A stretch of 64,000 nucleotides of DNA. Source: a virus. This document shows positions 46,330 through 54,532 of this stretch, piece after piece (positions within the stretch are counted from its first letter, which is position 1; every line of letters begins with the position of its first letter). The stretch is taken from IMG/VR virus record IMGVR_UViG_3300036770_003657, positions 248,001 to 312,000 of that record. The stretch is one strand, 5' to 3'. Position numbers and translations under genes: made by a program. A model generated the notes under the pieces. That model was not told where the DNA came from. It ran no database searches and saw only the letters and a list, made by a program, of their open reading frames with translations.

Positions 46330-46353
46330 AGGTGTGGTCTCTAAGTAGTATAC

Positions 46354-46956
46354 TTAGTCGACCACAGGCCCATTACCACTGCGAAATCCTACGACACCGC
46401 CTTGTTCAACAATCTTCTTACAGACTTCCTCTAGAGTAATTGGAGTGTAGTCAGTGTGTTCTACACAGGCACACCAATACCTAGGATCGATCTCATCACT
46501 GTAGGTAAACGCACCAGCGCTATCAACACCAACGATTTTCTTTACTCGTTGATAGTGTAAGTGTCCGTGTATGTTACAACCAAAGCGTCCAAGACTTTCT
46601 GGGTGTACAGGCACGTGACTGAATATCATACCATTCATAACGTGATATCCACGAACATCCCTAAAGTATTTGGTGTAATCCTCCAGTTTGAAGATGTCGT
46701 GGTTGCCACGGATCAGTACCTTGTCACCGTTTAGTCTTTCTAAAATTTTAAGACTTTTTCTGGCAATGGCCACATCTCCCAAAAAATAGCACTTATCTTT
46801 GGGACGAACTCGTTCGTTATGGCGTTTTATTAATTCTTCATCCATTTCTTCAGCACAACTGAAGGGACGAAGTGGACTTCCGTCTGCCCTTTTAAAGGCG
46901 GTACATGTTTTTTCATGTCCGAAATGATGATCGGAAGCAAGATAAATTGTTGGCAT
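46354..46956 (-). CDS. Calcineurin-like metallophosphoesterase, intact copy
   Basis: 200 residues. ASDHHFGHEKT, FLGDVAIA, IRGNHDIF, FSHVPVHP and IHGHLHY are the five metal-binding blocks. Ribosome site AGGAG. Its first ~31 residues are repeated as a truncated reading frame at 47641-47760 on the other side of the homing endonuclease, so this gene was probably rebuilt when the endonuclease inserted. Confidence 0.88.
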   Translation of the reverse strand: MPTIYLASDHHFGHEKTCTAFKRADGSPLRPFSCAEEMDEELIKRHNERVRPKDKCYFLGDVAIARKSLKILERLNGDKVLIRGNHDIFKLEDYTKYFRDVRGYHVMNGMIFSHVPVHPESLGRFGCNIHGHLHYQRVKKIVGVDSAGAFTYSDEIDPRYWCACVEHTDYTPITLEEVCKKIVEQGGVVGFRSGNGPVVD

Positions 46957-46973
46957 AATAACATCTCCTAAAT

Positions 46974-46981
46974 GATAAATA
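46974..46981 (+). promoter_or_regulatory. T4-type late box GATAAATA for the homing endonuclease
   Basis: GATAAATA lies 22 nt before the ATG at 47004, with AAGGA between. Confidence 0.5.
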
Positions 46982-47003
46982 GATAAACTAAGGAAAATAA
47001 TTT

Positions 47004-47654
47004 ATGATCGAAGCCTATGTTTATCGAATTACAAACAACATCACTAATCAGTTTTATTTCGGTTACCGTTATAGAAATCAAACTTTAGAAATCGAACCAG
47101 AAAATGACCTTTGGCTAAATTATTTTACTTCGTCAAACAGAATAAAAAAAGATATAAAAATTTACGGCAAAGAATCTTTCACTGTTAGTATTATATACAG
47201 AAATATTGATTCTGTCAAGTGCTGGCAAAAAGAACAAATTGAAATTCAAAAGGAATGGAATAATCCTCTTTTATTAAATGGTAAGTATCATAATCCTGAT
47301 AACCCAGAAATAGAAATATTTCGTAGAGTAAATCTACTAACCGAAACCACCCGCCAAAAAATGTCAGCAGCAGGGAAAGGTAGACCCAAGACTGAAGAAC
47401 ATAAGAAAAAAATTGCGGCTGCCAACACAGGAAATGTAGGATCCGCACAAAAACGAGCTAAAATATCTGCGGCAAGAAAAGGAAAATTACCATCTAACAA
47501 AGGAATTTCTCCGACCAAATATCAATGTTTAAATTGTAAATCGTTAGTATCTAAAGCAAATTTGAATAGATGGCATGGTAATAATTGTAAATCAATTGAT
47601 CCTATAGGACATTTAAAAAGAACTTCGCAAGTTGCTTCCATTAACAAAAAATAA
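47004..47654 (+). CDS. GIY-YIG homing endonuclease (Seg/Mob-like)
   Basis: 216 residues, antisense to its neighbours. AYVYRITNNITNQFYFGYR is the GIY-YIG start (VYR...YFG). The C-terminal half has NUMOD3-type DNA-binding repeats (MSAAGKGRPKTEEHKKKI, ISAARKGKLPSNKG) and a possible Cys/His zinc element (CLNCKSLVS, WHGNNC). Such genes spread by cutting a homologous locus. Its ends coincide with a duplicated phosphoesterase start, marking the insertion site. Confidence 0.88.
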   Translation: MIEAYVYRITNNITNQFYFGYRYRNQTLEIEPENDLWLNYFTSSNRIKKDIKIYGKESFTVSIIYRNIDSVKCWQKEQIEIQKEWNNPLLLNGKYHNPDNPEIEIFRRVNLLTETTRQKMSAAGKGRPKTEEHKKKIAAANTGNVGSAQKRAKISAARKGKLPSNKGISPTKYQCLNCKSLVSKANLNRWHGNNCKSIDPIGHLKRTSQVASINKK

Positions 47655-47760
47655 AATTATGATATTTTCGTAAAGGAGTGCCATCTGCTCGTTTGAACAC
47701 GGTGCAGGTTTTTTCGTGACCAAAATGAGTATCACTTACCAGAAATGTTGCTGGCATCAT
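47641..47760 (-). pseudogene. Truncated phosphoesterase 5' fragment
   Basis: A 39-residue frame whose first 31 residues (PATFLVSDTHFGHEKTCTVF, then KRADGTPLR) match the N-terminus of the intact phosphoesterase at 46956 (IYLASDHHFGHEKTCTAFKR). Identity ends at the endonuclease gene and it stops soon after. The protein is similar but the DNA is clearly diverged, so the two copies come from different alleles, not a recent tandem copy. It still has a ribosome site (AAGGAG) and a sigma70 promoter. Confidence 0.85.
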
Positions 47761-47777
47761 AGTCTCCTTAATTGTTT

Positions 47778-47806
47778 ATTATATGGGAATTTTAAAACTT
47801 TGTCAA
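47778..47806 (-). promoter_or_regulatory. Perfect sigma70 promoter of the interrupted phosphoesterase
   Basis: Minus strand TTGACA (47801-47806), 17-bp spacer, TATAAT (47778-47783), reading into the truncated fragment. Confidence 0.85.
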
Positions 47807-47827
47807 GAATGGCCTTAGCCATTCTTG
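47804..47827 (-). promoter_or_regulatory. Perfect 10-bp palindrome overlapping the -35 box
   Basis: CAAGAATGGC-loop of 4-GCCATTCTTG overlaps the TTGACA box by 3 bases. There is no T-tract, so a terminator is unlikely; a repressor operator is the simplest reading. Confidence 0.5.
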
Positions 47828-47840
47828 ACTGGTTGACAGT

Positions 47841-47966
47841 TTATTCTTGAGGGGTTTTTTTAAACATACCCATAACACGGGCTTGTATGTTTTTGGCAAA
47901 TTCAGGTTGTGGAAAATTCCAACCTATAAATGCCCCTACTGCTAACCATATTAACATTTCAATCAT
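47841..47966 (-). CDS. Small membrane protein (41 aa)
   Basis: One N-terminal membrane segment (MIEMLIWLAVGAFIGWNFPQ) then PEFAKNIQARVMGMFKKTPQ-like amphipathic basic end. Strong ribosome site (AAGGAG). Small proteins with a similar (G)WN.PQP motif are common in marine T4-like phages; role unknown. Confidence 0.7.
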   Translation of the reverse strand: MIEMLIWLAVGAFIGWNFPQPEFAKNIQARVMGMFKKTPQE

Positions 47967-47976
47967 AATACGCTCC

Positions 47977-48609
47977 TTATTTGTTGGCTAATGGGTTATC
48001 CAAGGCCTTCTTGATCTTTTCATTCATATCTCGATCAAGTGCCTTAATTTTGGCATCGACTTCTTTGTTTTGTGCTTTAAGATTTCGATCCATTTCCTTT
48101 GTCATGTTATTTACCGTAGCATCCGCCTGTTTTTGTATACTGCGAACATTAGCATCCATGGCCTGTAGGCTTTTATCCACTTGTCTTTGTTGATCTTTAT
48201 TACTACGTTCTACTTCTTCAACTACCTTTTCCAATCTACGTATATCATTCTTAAGATCGTTTTTAATATCACGGGTATATTCTGCTGTTTTATCACTGCC
48301 CTCTTGTACAGCCTTTTGTGTCTTGTTGGCATTTTCTTCTATTAGGGCTAGACGTTTATCAAATTCTGTAAGATCAGGTGCCACATACTTGGCTATTTTT
48401 TCTTTCATTCCAATATAATCTTGATATACTTCAAAGGCTCCATATAGTCCACCTAATATACTACTGACTAGAGTAAATGCCACCATAAGTTTGGCTGGTG
48501 TAAATTCATAGCCACCTATGCTGATTACAGTATCTTTACTGGCATACTTTTTTACTGCTGCTTCTGCGTCATCAATTTTAGCATCGACGTCTTTAATTTC
48601 TTCGCCCAT
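47977..48609 (-). CDS. Membrane-anchored long coiled-coil protein (210 aa)
   Basis: A membrane segment at about residues 36-60 (LMVAFTLVSSILGGLYGAF) is followed by a ~130-residue charged coiled coil (VEEVERSNKDQQRQVDKSLQ, ALDRDMNEKIKKALD). Preceded by a GGGG-type ribosome site. It could span from the membrane into the cytoplasm or periplasm, e.g. as a lysis or tail-linked factor; unproven. Confidence 0.65.
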   Translation of the reverse strand: MGEEIKDVDAKIDDAEAAVKKYASKDTVISIGGYEFTPAKLMVAFTLVSSILGGLYGAFEVYQDYIGMKEKIAKYVAPDLTEFDKRLALIEENANKTQKAVQEGSDKTAEYTRDIKNDLKNDIRRLEKVVEEVERSNKDQQRQVDKSLQAMDANVRSIQKQADATVNNMTKEMDRNLKAQNKEVDAKIKALDRDMNEKIKKALDNPLANK

Positions 48610-48610
48610 A

Positions 48611-48694
48611 TTATTCTTTCCCCTTAAAATCTATACAGGCTATGATCCATAGCAAAAATATAAATCCAATTACATGTATTAAAGGCATATCCAT
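48611..48694 (-). CDS. Very small membrane peptide (27 aa)
   Basis: MDMPLIHVIGFIFLLWIIAC then a short charged end. AGGAG lies 5 nt upstream and the gene fits exactly between its neighbours (stop one base before the coiled-coil gene's start). Typical of phage mini-membrane proteins. Confidence 0.6.
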   Translation of the reverse strand: MDMPLIHVIGFIFLLWIIACIDFKGKE

Positions 48695-48696
48695 TA

Positions 48697-50418
48697 TTAT
48701 CTCCTATACTGCTGATCCACCATTTCTTGGTGTAGTCTGTCACTGCCCAATTGACGCAGTGCTCTGGCATTATCAACTGTGCGTTGATTGCGATATATTT
48801 CTCGTGGTGCGTAAAATGCTACATCTTTTAAGGCTATGTTATATGCTTCAAAGCCTACTGGCGTACGAGCCATTTGTGCTATGCTAACACCACCAACAGC
48901 ATCATTGTCCTGTGCCTTTTGATTTACTGTAGGTCCACTAAATGTAGGCATACTAGCCATTTGTGGCTGTAGTGTAACTATATCATTTATGGGATTAGTC
49001 TTGTCAGTTAACATGTTACTAGGCAATGATGTAGTGGCTTCCTGTGCCTGTACATCCACTTTGGCCAACACTGGTTGTTCAATGACCTGTACATTTTCTA
49101 CACTGGTTGTAGGTTGTACTTGTACAGGTTGTGGTAGTGTATATAGCGTACTTGGTTGTACTAATGCTAGATCAACCTGCGGCTTAACTTGTTCCATTTG
49201 TGGTGGCTGTGGTATATCCACTTGTATCTGTGCTTGACTGGGTACGTCTGGAAGTTTTATTGTGGCAACTTGTACGCTAACAGGTTCTGGTTCTGCTTGT
49301 TGACTAGGCGGTGGGTTTGGCAATATTATGCTGGTAGTATCTACACTGGCCGTAGTCGATGTATTTGTACTAGTAGTTTGTACTGCTGATGTGGTTTGTA
49401 CCTGCTCCTGTGACTGTTTATTAGTTGTGCCAGTAGGTTGATCCATTTGCTGGTTATCTATACTAGTGGCTACTTCAACATTTTGACTTGTTGTTCGTAC
49501 TTGAGTTTTAGATTGTTGACTAGTTCTAGTTTGTTCTACTGCTGTAGATATTGCTTGGCTTGTAGTCTTTGATTCTGTGCTGATGTTTTCAGTGGTTTGT
49601 TCTGGGCCAGCCTGTGTTATTTTAACTTCATCACGTTGTTTTGCCTTAGCCACTGCCTGTGCTGTAGACTCAATCTTTTTAATATCAACGCTGACTGGTT
49701 GATTAATAGTGCTAGTAGATACAGGTGATTCTGCTATTACTTCTGCCTGCTTGGGTACAGCACTGACTTTAGATATAGCCTCCATAAATCCAGGACACTG
49801 TGGACTGACCAGTTGACTACTTAAACAAGGGTCACGTTGATAGTTTAGAGTAAAACTAACATTAGTAATTTCTGGACCATATGGTCCTTCAAATCCATTG
49901 TAGTCCTGACCTATAAAACCAAATCCAACTCTTGTAAGATTTTCTGTAGTATATCTTGAGGTTAGAGGACTATAACTATTGGCCAAGTTAAAGGTATACC
50001 AATCGTGCGTACTAGTATGAACAAAGTTGGCCTGCTCTATAAGGGTATTACCTTTGCCAACTATGTTAACATAACTTCTTAAGTAATCATATGCACCATC
50101 ATCCCAACCATTACCCACTTTGGCAGTATATTGAAAGTGCCAACCAGTGACCACTAAGCCTGTTCCACTATAGGGTAGTACATTGGCTACATTATGATAC
50201 TGTGATATATCCGTCATACCATAACTATAATTAATAGTACCACCTGGTCTCAAGTATGGAATGCCTGGGCTACAATTAGGATCTCCGGGTTGCCAACAGA
50301 CTAACTCGTTTACACGATATACATTGGTCCAACTACCATCATTCAAATTACCTGTAGTGCTAGTTTGAGCAAGTACAGGTATAAACAATGAAGCAATTAT
50401 AACTGCTAATCTTTTCAT
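48697..50418 (-). CDS. Secreted Gln/Thr/Pro-rich phage protein (573 aa)
   Basis: A signal peptide is clear (MKRLAVIIASLFIPVLAQTS, cleavage after VLA). Residues 20-205 form a Trp/Tyr-rich globular domain (VVTGWHFQYTAKVGNGWDDG). Then ~260 residues of low-complexity Gln/Thr/Val/Pro. The C-terminus (RTPVGFEAYNIALKDVAFYA, RALRQLGSDRLHQEMVDQQY) is a compact conserved tail. Export to the periplasm or beyond is unusual for phage and fits surface attachment. Coupled to the Asn-rich gene by ATGA. Confidence 0.7.
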   Translation of the reverse strand: MKRLAVIIASLFIPVLAQTSTTGNLNDGSWTNVYRVNELVCWQPGDPNCSPGIPYLRPGGTINYSYGMTDISQYHNVANVLPYSGTGLVVTGWHFQYTAKVGNGWDDGAYDYLRSYVNIVGKGNTLIEQANFVHTSTHDWYTFNLANSYSPLTSRYTTENLTRVGFGFIGQDYNGFEGPYGPEITNVSFTLNYQRDPCLSSQLVSPQCPGFMEAISKVSAVPKQAEVIAESPVSTSTINQPVSVDIKKIESTAQAVAKAKQRDEVKITQAGPEQTTENISTESKTTSQAISTAVEQTRTSQQSKTQVRTTSQNVEVATSIDNQQMDQPTGTTNKQSQEQVQTTSAVQTTSTNTSTTASVDTTSIILPNPPPSQQAEPEPVSVQVATIKLPDVPSQAQIQVDIPQPPQMEQVKPQVDLALVQPSTLYTLPQPVQVQPTTSVENVQVIEQPVLAKVDVQAQEATTSLPSNMLTDKTNPINDIVTLQPQMASMPTFSGPTVNQKAQDNDAVGGVSIAQMARTPVGFEAYNIALKDVAFYAPREIYRNQRTVDNARALRQLGSDRLHQEMVDQQYRR

Positions 50419-51824
50419 CTATCTGATCTAGCAACGTCTACAGGCTTAGGAACAAGGTGTGGGTTCTGTTCCCAAAACTCACGAGCCTTATCACCAATCA
50501 TTCCATTTACAGGACAAGGTGTGCCTGCTGCTATCATAGCATCAAACACTCTACGATCTTGACACATAGTGGCCACTGCTGCTACCTTCATACCCATATC
50601 ATATAAGGTTTTGCTTAACTTTAAGCGTTCGCAATTAGCATCACGTAGTGTGCTACCAAAACTTAGGCCAATGACCTGTGTTTGAGCAGCACCACTAACA
50701 CCTGTAATACATAGGTCAGTGCCCATACTCATCATACTTGGTGCTATGGCAGTTGGTGGTGGCTGTATGACCTTTTGTGTGATTTCACTACGATTTATGT
50801 TAGTATTAACATTGTCTGTCTTTACTGTTTGATCACTTACACTTTGACTAATGTTAGTGTTTACATTGACATTTTTATTGTCACTTACACTGGCACTGGT
50901 GTTAATATTACGATTAGTCATATCACCAGTCTGTATGTTATTATTGGTGCTCACACTATTGTTCTGATTAACATTAGTGTTAGTGCTGGTACTATTACTA
51001 TTATTGGTATTAACATTATTACTGGTGCTGACATTGTTGGCATTTACCGTACTAGTGTTTATGCTGCGGTTAGTCATATCACCATACTGAAAGTTTGTAT
51101 TGCTGCTGGTGCTATTGTTAGTGTTTACATTATTGCTGGTTGTAGTGTTAACATTATTATTGTTATAGTTCACTGTACCACTCATAATATTACGGTTAGT
51201 ATTGTCACTAGTCGTATTATTATTGTTATTGTATGTCATAGTACCAGTGTTTATATTTTGGTTAATATTATTGCTACTGGTAGTGTTTACATTGTTGTTA
51301 TTATAGGTAACACTACCACTCATAATATTACGGTTAGTATTGTCAGTGGCTGACGTATTTTGATTGATGTTGGTCAATGTTCCACTTTGTACATTGTTAT
51401 TGTTGTAGGTCACCGTACCACTGTTTACATTATTGTTGTTATTGGTGTAGGTCACACTACCACTCTGTATATTATTGTTAGTATTAGTGTTGGTACTAGT
51501 GCTGGTTGTAGTGTTTTGGTTAATGTTGGTGGCTGTTCCACTTTGTACATTATTGTTGGTGTAGGTCACACTGCCACTCATCACATTGTTATTAGTCACC
51601 GTACCACTTTGTATATTGTTATTAGTATTGGTACTAGTGGTGGTACTAGTGTTTGTATTGGTGTTAGTACTGGTGGTAGTTGAATTCACCGTGTTGGTGC
51701 TATTACTGGTACTGTTAGTATCAACCAAACTAGAACTGGTATATCCACCTTGATTGATCAATGTCTGTGCTTGTAGCCCAGAGAATGCCGCCCCGATAAG
51801 TGCTGCTAGTAGGGTTTTTTTCAT
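50415..51824 (-). CDS. Secreted Asn/Thr-rich repeat protein (469 aa)
   Basis: Signal peptide MKKTLLAALIGAAFSGLQAQ. Residues 30-340 are imperfect repeats of an Asn/Thr/Ser-rich unit with recurring IQSGTVT/NNNNVQSG/TNRNIMSGSVTYN motifs, a pattern like beta-helical or amyloid-type secreted proteins. A conserved C-terminal domain (CITGVSGAAQTQVIGLSFGS, ATMCQDRRVFDAMI) follows. It probably forms an extracellular or surface structure with its coupled partner. Ribosome site GGGGGAG. Confidence 0.7.
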   Translation of the reverse strand: MKKTLLAALIGAAFSGLQAQTLINQGGYTSSSLVDTNSTSNSTNTVNSTTTSTNTNTNTSTTTSTNTNNNIQSGTVTNNNVMSGSVTYTNNNVQSGTATNINQNTTTSTSTNTNTNNNIQSGSVTYTNNNNNVNSGTVTYNNNNVQSGTLTNINQNTSATDNTNRNIMSGSVTYNNNNVNTTSSNNINQNINTGTMTYNNNNNTTSDNTNRNIMSGTVNYNNNNVNTTTSNNVNTNNSTSSNTNFQYGDMTNRSINTSTVNANNVSTSNNVNTNNSNSTSTNTNVNQNNSVSTNNNIQTGDMTNRNINTSASVSDNKNVNVNTNISQSVSDQTVKTDNVNTNINRSEITQKVIQPPPTAIAPSMMSMGTDLCITGVSGAAQTQVIGLSFGSTLRDANCERLKLSKTLYDMGMKVAAVATMCQDRRVFDAMIAAGTPCPVNGMIGDKAREFWEQNPHLVPKPVDVARSDR

Positions 51825-51842
51825 AGATTCGCTCCCCCTTTT

Positions 51843-51856
51843 ACTAAATATTTACT
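51843..51856. promoter_or_regulatory. Bidirectional late promoter between divergent genes
   Basis: The palindrome TAAATATTTA (51845-51854) gives ACTAAATA on plus and AGTAAATA on minus, i.e. a late-type box in both directions, between the secreted proteins and the plus-strand glycosyltransferases. Confidence 0.5.
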
Positions 51857-51887
51857 AGGTTCAACCCAATATTAAAGTACATAGTAA

Positions 51888-52628
51888 ATGATTATAGGAA
51901 ACACCACAGAAGATTTTACCCTTTTAGCCAGTTGTGATAGTGTATATTTGCGTGATCATGCTAAAGGTTTCGTAACAAGTTGTGCCATACATAAAAATAA
52001 TGTCCATATTCATGTAACTAACCCTACAGAACACGATCACAAATATTTGACATTTTTAGGGGAAGGGTATAAAATACTATATCCAGAAGGTAGTATAACG
52101 ACTAGTTATGATACTATTGATATCACGAAGTATACAAAAGATGAGCGTAAAACATTCTACGCTTGTAATAGATTTGTAATTGGTGAGTCTGTAATTAAAT
52201 CCGATGTGTTAATTTTAGATGTAGACTGCTATATAAGAGATAATATAGGACCATTTGAAGGCGATGTTGGATTATTTTTTAGGACTCCTATTGGTAAAGG
52301 ATGGTATAAAGAAGGAACTAAGGTAGCTGCTGGTGCTGTATTTTGCAAGTATAAGCATATTGATTTTTTAAAAACTGTTACAGATATAATCAATGAAAAT
52401 AAACTTGTATGGCTAGTAGATCAAGTTGCACTGTATGAAGCCTATAAAAAACATCCAGAAAAAGTTTTCACTAAATTAGATAAAAAATTCTTAGACTGGG
52501 AGTTTAAGCAGGATTCAAAAATTTGGACTGGCAAGGGTCCTAGAAAAACTTCTGATCGTAACTATACAGAAGAACATATAAAATTAAAAAATATTTTCCC
52601 CATAGATGAAATAGATTATTTTAAATGA
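51888..52628 (+). CDS. Putative GT-A glycosyltransferase
   Basis: 246 residues. VLILDVDCYIRDN has the DxD motif and LVDQVALYEAYKK a later donor-site block. The N-terminal half is beta-rich. First of three plus-strand glycosyltransferases. Weak ribosome site; the upstream region is duplicated ahead of the next gene. Confidence 0.65.
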   Translation: MIIGNTTEDFTLLASCDSVYLRDHAKGFVTSCAIHKNNVHIHVTNPTEHDHKYLTFLGEGYKILYPEGSITTSYDTIDITKYTKDERKTFYACNRFVIGESVIKSDVLILDVDCYIRDNIGPFEGDVGLFFRTPIGKGWYKEGTKVAAGAVFCKYKHIDFLKTVTDIINENKLVWLVDQVALYEAYKKHPEKVFTKLDKKFLDWEFKQDSKIWTGKGPRKTSDRNYTEEHIKLKNIFPIDEIDYFK

Positions 52629-52770
52629 AAAAGCATCTATTCTTATCATCTGGACTAGATACAACTTTTGGTAGTAAACTGCTGCTAGGTTTTTCATTTT
52701 GCTCTTCCCTTTTTACTAAATATTTACTAGGGCTAGATTGAACGTTGAGTGCATAGTAAACTATTTTAGG
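52629..52770. repeat. Degenerate duplicate of the 51.8-kb promoter/signal-peptide region
   Basis: The segment from about 52666 aligns with 51796-51900: TGCTGCTAG...GTTTTT, a C/T-rich stretch, the identical TTTTTACTAAATATTTACTAGG core and GT(A/G)CATAGTAAA...ATTTTAGGA. On the minus strand it would start a peptide like the signal peptide of the Asn-rich protein (MKNLAAVYY). It is a decayed copy of the divergent gene start and promoter. No gene is seen in the rest of the gap. Confidence 0.7.
52715..52728. promoter_or_regulatory. Second bidirectional late box
   Basis: ACTAAATA (plus, 52715-52722) and AGTAAATA (minus, 52721-52728), the same TAAATATTTA palindrome as at 51845. Confidence 0.45.
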
Positions 52771-53586
52771 ATGAACATGGGTTGGGGTGACGATTTAATA
52801 TGGTTAGGTGAAGCCAAGCATCAGTACTTAAAAGATGGCAAACCAAGGCGTCCTACTAGAGAATGGGTACCGCAGCCCATAAAAGAAGCATATTTGTATA
52901 GTCCATACGTTAATATGCGAGGCGGTTATGCTATGGAAGAAAGACATCTTGGAAAACGACCTTATCAAGGTAATATTGATTATGTACTAAAACCAGCTGA
53001 GATAACACTGAGCAAAGAAGAATTAGACTTAGGTGATATAGAATTAGCCAAAGGATCTTACTGGATAGTGTGCCCTGATAATAAACCTGAACAAGCTTAT
53101 GGCAATAACAAAATTTGGGGCGTAGGGTTCCCAAACTGGTTAAGGTTAGTTGAACTGATTAAGGCTAAATGGCCTAATCAAAGAATCTTAAGATTACGAC
53201 CCGATTACGCTAGAGAAAATATGCCATTAGTTGAACAATTGGATAGTCCTGGTTTTAGATATGCAGCAAGCATGGCTAGGCAAGCCAATTTAATTATTAC
53301 AACAGAAGGATTTTGGCATCATTTGGCCGCGGCTTGGAGTGTTCCAGCAGTGGTCATTTATGGCGGATCAACAAGTCCTCACCCATCAGTCAAAAGAAAT
53401 CATAGCGGCACTGGGTATCAAGGTCAATGCAATATTATTGATACAGAAGAACCTGAAACACCTTGTTATAATACTAAACCAAATTGCCCACATTGTAAAA
53501 AGGTATGGGCTAAAATAACTCCTGAAGTAGTTATGTCCAGATTAGAAGAATACGTTAATGAAAAAAATATTATTATTAGCTCCTAG
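52771..53586 (+). CDS. GT9-like glycosyltransferase
   Basis: 271 residues. NMGWGDDLIWLGEAK is a GT-B opening of the GT9 type, and IITTEGFWHHLAAAWSVPAVV plus VIYGGSTSPHPSV matches the ADP-heptose donor site. The ATG at 52771 fits that opening; a TTG at 52738 would add an unlikely N-terminus. Overlaps the next gene. Confidence 0.75.
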   Translation: MNMGWGDDLIWLGEAKHQYLKDGKPRRPTREWVPQPIKEAYLYSPYVNMRGGYAMEERHLGKRPYQGNIDYVLKPAEITLSKEELDLGDIELAKGSYWIVCPDNKPEQAYGNNKIWGVGFPNWLRLVELIKAKWPNQRILRLRPDYARENMPLVEQLDSPGFRYAASMARQANLIITTEGFWHHLAAAWSVPAVVIYGGSTSPHPSVKRNHSGTGYQGQCNIIDTEEPETPCYNTKPNCPHCKKVWAKITPEVVMSRLEEYVNEKNIIISS

Positions 53587-54532
53587 ATTGGATCTATACT
53601 TTAAACCTAATCCTAGTAACACTCTAATACCCAAAAAAGTAGGACCACCAAAACCCGGCAAAGAGTTATGGCAAGATTTTTTTAACAATTTAGAACAGGA
53701 ATATAAATCTAGACCTAACATAGAATTTTCTAAATTAGAACTTCCTTTATGGCAATTTAGTCCTAAACTATTAAAAAACTATGACTATGATATAGTATAT
53801 GTACCTCATAAAGAACGTCACAATTTTCCAATAAAAGATAAAGAAGTTTATTACTATATGCAAACAACTTTTCCATGGATATTCAGTGTAGATCCAAAGG
53901 GCTGGGCAGGAGGTGCTAGTGTATATCCTTATAGTAGTTTGTACACTGACAAAGTTGATAGTACAGTTTTTGATACCTTAAGAACTAGAGCTTTAGAAAA
54001 TAAAAGTAAATTTAATCAACCTAAATATACTGATATATCTTTACCTGAAAATTTTATATTGTTTACCTGTCAAATACCACATGATGAAACTATAAAGTAT
54101 CATAGTAAAGTAAGCGTAGGCAAAGCTTTAGTTTGGACCTGTGAAGCTACTAAAAAATTAGGAATACCTCTAGTGGTTAAAGGTCATCCTGTGAATAAAG
54201 ATAGTATGATTGGTCTAAAGAATAGTCTCGTTAATTATAAACACGTGACATACTTAGATAATGTTAGTATACATCAATTAATAAGTTTATCCAAATGTGT
54301 GGTTACAGTGAATTCTGGAACTGGAATGGAAGCATTGTTGCATAAAAAACCAGTAGTAACATTTGGACATGCTGAATACGATTGTGTAACTAACCATGCT
54401 ACCAAGGATAATATTACAGATGTATTGCTAAACCTAACTTTTAATGAAGATAATGTTATTAGATTTTTTGATGCTTGGTATAACTGGTGTTATGATATAA
54501 CTAATTATAAAACTTTTAGTAAATTAATTTAG
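53558..54532 (+). CDS. Capsule-polysaccharide-type glycosyltransferase (KpsC/KpsS-like)
   Basis: 324 residues. LVVKGHPVNKDS and VTVNSGTGMEALLHKKPVVT are the hallmark blocks of Kdo/capsule glycosyltransferases (VK.HP ... NS..G.EAL...KPV...G). It ends at the convergent desaturase gene with a 4-bp overlap. Probably extends a capsule- or LPS-like glycan. Confidence 0.82.
   Translation: MKKILLLAPRLDLYFKPNPSNTLIPKKVGPPKPGKELWQDFFNNLEQEYKSRPNIEFSKLELPLWQFSPKLLKNYDYDIVYVPHKERHNFPIKDKEVYYYMQTTFPWIFSVDPKGWAGGASVYPYSSLYTDKVDSTVFDTLRTRALENKSKFNQPKYTDISLPENFILFTCQIPHDETIKYHSKVSVGKALVWTCEATKKLGIPLVVKGHPVNKDSMIGLKNSLVNYKHVTYLDNVSIHQLISLSKCVVTVNSGTGMEALLHKKPVVTFGHAEYDCVTNHATKDNITDVLLNLTFNEDNVIRFFDAWYNWCYDITNYKTFSKLI

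Noticed and set aside
46336-46352. Inverted repeat CTAAGTA-GTA-TACTTAG before hemH as terminator
   Set aside because: Only 7 AT-rich pairs with no T-run; too weak to call.
47804-47827. Palindrome as intrinsic terminator of the 41-residue gene
   Set aside because: No T-tract follows on either strand, and it overlaps a perfect promoter.
50775-51683. Long plus-strand reading frames and repeat spacing that might suggest a gene or CRISPR-like array
   Set aside because: They are the antisense shadow of the Asn/Thr-rich repeat protein; repeat units vary in length, are codon-based and lack constant spacers.
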